Of a stretch of 64,000 nt of DNA, positions 61,436 through 64,000 are shown piece by piece; position 1 is the first letter of the stretch, and every line of letters starts with the position of its first letter. The DNA is from Promicromonospora umidemergens (lineage in GTDB: Bacteria > Actinomycetota > Actinomycetes > Actinomycetales > Cellulomonadaceae), in NCBI RefSeq assembly GCF_024171995.1, contig NZ_JAMTCT010000005.1:248001-312000 (forward strand). The letters are read 5' to 3'. Made by a program: the position numbers and the translations under genes. Below the pieces are notes generated by a model, which saw nothing but the letters and a program-made list of their open reading frames with translations, was not told the origin of the DNA and did not search any database.

Positions 61436-62323
61436 ATGTCCATCCCACCCGCATCCGAGCCTCAGGGGCCAGAACCCGTCACCAGGGCCCCCGGCCAGTG
61501 GCCCGCCGACCTCGCGTCGACCGCACCGTCGGCCTACCCCGCGCCGGCGTACCCGACCGCAACCGTGCAGCCGACGAACGGAGCGGCGACGGCGAGCCTC
61601 GTGCTCGGCATCGTCTCGATCGTCACGAGCCTGCTGTTCCTCCCCGCGATCATCGGCCTGGTCCTGGGCATAGTGGGCGTCGGCCGGTCCCGCCGCTCCA
61701 GGCCGCAGGTCGGGAGAGGCAAGGCGATCGCCGGGATCGTGCTGTCCACGATTGGCCTGCTCACAGGGATAGGGATCGTCAGCGCGCTCACGAGCGGCGA
61801 CGACTCAGGGACGGGCAGCGCGCAGGCTCCCATCGTGCAGCCGCAGGAATCCGAGGACGGCAAGACGGAGGGCGGCGAAGCCACCGAGCCCACGGCAGCG
61901 GCAGAGGAACCCGTAGCGGAACCCGAGCTGCCCGGCGTCGGCGACGCCGTCCGCGACGGCAAGTTCGAGTTCACTGTCACCAAGGTCGAGCCCGGGGTGA
62001 AGGAGATCGGTGACGAGTTCCTCAGCCAGGAAGCGCAGGGGCAGTTCGTGCTCGTGCACCTCACGGTGGAGAACATCGGCGACGAGTCGCAGTACTTCGA
62101 TGGCAACAACGTCACGGGCTACGACGCGAAGAACCGGGAGTTCGCGGCAGACACCGAGGCGGCGATCTACCTCGATGACTCCAACTCCTTCCTCAACGAG
62201 ATCAACCCTGGGAACTCGGTGATGGGAGTCGTGGTCTTCGACGTACCTGCCGACGTCAAGCTGAGCCAGCTGGAGCTGCACGACTCGGCCTTCTCCGGCG
62301 GCGTCGAGGTGGCGCTGGGCTGA
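61436..62323 (+). CDS. Membrane protein with DUF4190 helices and DUF4352-like exterior domain
   Basis: This 295-residue protein has a proline-rich cytoplasmic start, then two transmembrane helices of DUF4190 type (ATASLVLGIVSIVTSLLFLP, AIAGIVLSTIGLLTGIG). An acidic linker leads to an extracytoplasmic beta-sandwich of the DUF4352 kind (KFEFTVTKVEPGVKEIG, FVLVHLTVENIGDESQYF, VMGVVVFDVPAD). The role of such proteins is unknown. The start has AGGAG upstream. It lies between the ATPase and HsdR, but nothing shows that it belongs to either. Confidence 0.8.
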   Translation: MSIPPASEPQGPEPVTRAPGQWPADLASTAPSAYPAPAYPTATVQPTNGAATASLVLGIVSIVTSLLFLPAIIGLVLGIVGVGRSRRSRPQVGRGKAIAGIVLSTIGLLTGIGIVSALTSGDDSGTGSAQAPIVQPQESEDGKTEGGEATEPTAAAEEPVAEPELPGVGDAVRDGKFEFTVTKVEPGVKEIGDEFLSQEAQGQFVLVHLTVENIGDESQYFDGNNVTGYDAKNREFAADTEAAIYLDDSNSFLNEINPGNSVMGVVVFDVPADVKLSQLELHDSAFSGGVEVALG

Positions 62324-62667
62324 CGCCCATGACGGCGCGGCCTGAGAGCTGGCGGTCCGTCGAACCGGCCGAGGCTGGTGCGGCGGACCGGCCGCTGGTG
62401 TGCGATTCACCCGGGTGACATTGCGTCAGCAGCGACGATATCGGATTTGAGCACCTGGACCAGATACCAGGATGAGCGGCGACGAGCTGCTGAACGGTCT
62501 GGGACTGGACGCCCGCCCGACGCCCGACCCAGCCGACCAAGAGGGCTGATAACCCGGGTTCACGAGGTCGCGCTCCTGCCCGCGTGGCTTCGGCCGCATC
62601 CTGGACGAGTCACACCGCACGGTACGCAACTAGGCTCACTGACCAGCACCTTCGTAGGGGAGGCACC
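62324..62667. other. Intergenic region before hsdR
   Basis: No gene is supported in these 344 bases. A TAGGCT box near 62630 could be the -10 of the hsdR promoter, with a leader carrying the ribosome binding site. No clear terminator was found. Confidence 0.4.
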
Positions 62668-64000
62668 ATGCACGGCACGGAGTCCGAGTGGGAGCACCGC
62701 GCGCTGGAGTACCTCGGCACCTCCCTCATGTGGGAGCGTCTGCACGGTACGGAGATCGCGCCGGGCGCCACGTCCACGAAGGGCCACCCGCTGTTTGCGG
62801 CGTCGGGCGCCGCACTGCCGCAGCGTGAGTCGTGGGACGAGGTGGCGATCCCGTCGCGGCTGCGCGCCGCGATGGGCCGGCTGAACCCCGGCGTGCCCGC
62901 GCGGTTCCTCGACCAGGCGCTGCTGGAGATCCTCCGCCCGACGTCGCAGGACGCGATCACCGAGAACCAGCGGATCCACGACATCCTGACCAACGGGTAC
63001 CCGCTGACGTACATCGAGGACGGGCGCGAGCGCACGCCGTCGGTCCGGCTGATCTCCGACGACGTGTCCGCGAACGAGTACCTCGCGGTGAACCAGGTGA
63101 CGGTACGGGTCGGGGACGTGGAGCGCCGGTTCGACGTGGTGCTGTACGTGAACGGCATGCCGGTGGTCGTGATCGAGCTGAAGAACGCCGGCGACGAGCA
63201 CGCAACCGTCGCGACGGCGCACGCCCAGGTCGCCGGGTACGTGCGCGCACTGCCCATAGCGTTCCGGTTCTGCGTGCTCACGCTCGTGTCCGACGGCGTG
63301 GACGCTCGCTACGGCACGCCCTTCACGCCCCTGAACCACTTCTCGCCCTGGAACGTGGACGACGACGGCGCGGAGGTCGCGTTCGGCGCGCAGGTGCGCC
63401 AGGTCTCGGGCGGGCTGGGCGTTGTGGACGACGACCAGCCGCTGTCCGCGCTGGAGGTGGCGCTGGAAGGCCTGTTCAACCAGCAGCGGTTCGGGCAGCT
63501 GCTGCACGGTTTCGTCGCCTTCTCGACCGGGGACGACGGCCTGGTCAAGCGCATCGCCAAGCCCCACCAGTACTTCGCGGTCACCAAGGCGGTCGGCGCC
63601 ACCGTGCAGGCGGTCGGCGACGACGGCCGGGCCGGCGTCGTCTGGCACACCCAGGGCTCGGGCAAGTCGATGGAGATGGAGCTGTACGCCAACCAGGTGG
63701 CGCGGCACCCGGAGCTGCTGAACCCGACGATCGTCGTGGTCACCGACCGGTCCGAGCTCGACGGCCAGCTGCACCAGACGTTCGAGTCCTCCGCGCTGCT
63801 CCCCGAGGTCCCGCGCCGCGTGCTGCGACGTGCCGAGCTGCGCCAGGAGCTCGGCGACCGCGCGTCGGGCGGCATCTACTTCACGACCCTGCAGAAGTTC
63901 AGCCTCACCGCGGACGAGAAGCGGGCCGGGCACGCGCACCCCGTCCTGTCGGCACGACGCAACATCGTGCTGATCGTCGACGAGGCGCACCGCAGCCACT
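62668..64000 (+). CDS. hsdR: Type I restriction endonuclease R subunit (3' end outside window)
   Basis: This is the motor-nuclease subunit of a type I restriction-modification system, which translocates and cuts unmodified DNA together with HsdM and HsdS. The 444 visible residues include the PD-(D/E)xK nuclease (RRFDVVLYVNG with Asp156 and VVIELKN with Glu170 and Lys172), the helicase Walker A WHTQGSGKS (326-334), and the DEAH box IVDEAHRSH at the window edge. ATG 62668 has AGGGGAGG upstream. HsdM and HsdS are expected to the right but are not visible. Confidence 0.93.
   Translation, partial: MHGTESEWEHRALEYLGTSLMWERLHGTEIAPGATSTKGHPLFAASGAALPQRESWDEVAIPSRLRAAMGRLNPGVPARFLDQALLEILRPTSQDAITENQRIHDILTNGYPLTYIEDGRERTPSVRLISDDVSANEYLAVNQVTVRVGDVERRFDVVLYVNGMPVVVIELKNAGDEHATVATAHAQVAGYVRALPIAFRFCVLTLVSDGVDARYGTPFTPLNHFSPWNVDDDGAEVAFGAQVRQVSGGLGVVDDDQPLSALEVALEGLFNQQRFGQLLHGFVAFSTGDDGLVKRIAKPHQYFAVTKAVGATVQAVGDDGRAGVVWHTQGSGKSMEMELYANQVARHPELLNPTIVVVTDRSELDGQLHQTFESSALLPEVPRRVLRRAELRQELGDRASGGIYFTTLQKFSLTADEKRAGHAHPVLSARRNIVLIVDEAHRSH

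Noticed and set aside
1-64000. tRNA, rRNA, CRISPR arrays and phage genes
   Set aside because: No T-arm-like GGTTCGA motif with a matching acceptor stem was recognised, no regularly spaced repeats were seen, and no integrase, terminase or capsid genes are present.

Overview
The window is very GC-rich DNA with actinobacterial gene content: RNase J, an F420 (deazaflavin)-type reductase, MmyB-type XRE regulators, NarL-type two-component pairs, and many start codons that sit 6-7 bases after a TANNNT -10 box (leaderless transcripts). The best guess is a soil- or plant-associated member of the Micrococcales (Promicromonosporaceae or Cellulomonadaceae). The genus cannot be fixed from sequence reading alone. 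No rRNA, tRNA or CRISPR array was seen.

Layout. 1-15.9 kb: a SulP transporter (cut by the left edge), RNase J, several regulator/enzyme pairs (MerR-SDR, SDR-XRE, a thioredoxin-reductase-like flavoprotein with an XRE-cupin regulator), two methyltransferases, an MFS exporter, a two-component system and a lipoprotein peptidase. 16-24 kb: a wrecked subtilase/regulator pair, an epimerase, a deazaflavin-dependent reductase, a 1355-residue secreted subtilase and a TnpB relic with a strong hairpin. 24-34.5 kb: a class IV PLP lyase, LacI, a two-component system divergent from an ABC exporter, two more MmyB-type XRE regulators, an MFS pump, an alcohol dehydrogenase and a sulfotransferase-like protein. 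34.5-35.7 kb: a decay zone holding an antitoxin-PIN fusion and fragments of a GH125 mannosidase and a D-aminoacylase. 36-42.8 kb: a GntR-ACC deaminase operon, an HtrA-like protease, a VWA/DUF58/MoxR operon whose MoxR lacks its P-loop, and a frameshifted histidine kinase. 43-53 kb: LysR/DMT, MFS, MarR/oxidoreductase/VOC, MerR/hydrolase, TetR, and a secreted cutinase resembling PET hydrolases. 53-58.4 kb: a flavoprotein, two AT-richer immunity-like genes, a sodium:alanine symporter and an unknown gene. 58.4-64 kb: a defence-like region with a Rad50-like ATPase coupled to a small HEPN-like protein, a membrane DUF4352-like protein and the start of a type I restriction HsdR.

Three themes link these genes. 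First, many are self-contained regulator/target pairs with readable operators. Second, a series of clean deletions has fused or beheaded genes whose remaining protein sequence is still well conserved, either recent genome reduction or assembly collapse. Third, the right end looks like a defence island; the ATPase/HEPN-like pair at 58449-61240 is the best candidate for an undescribed system.
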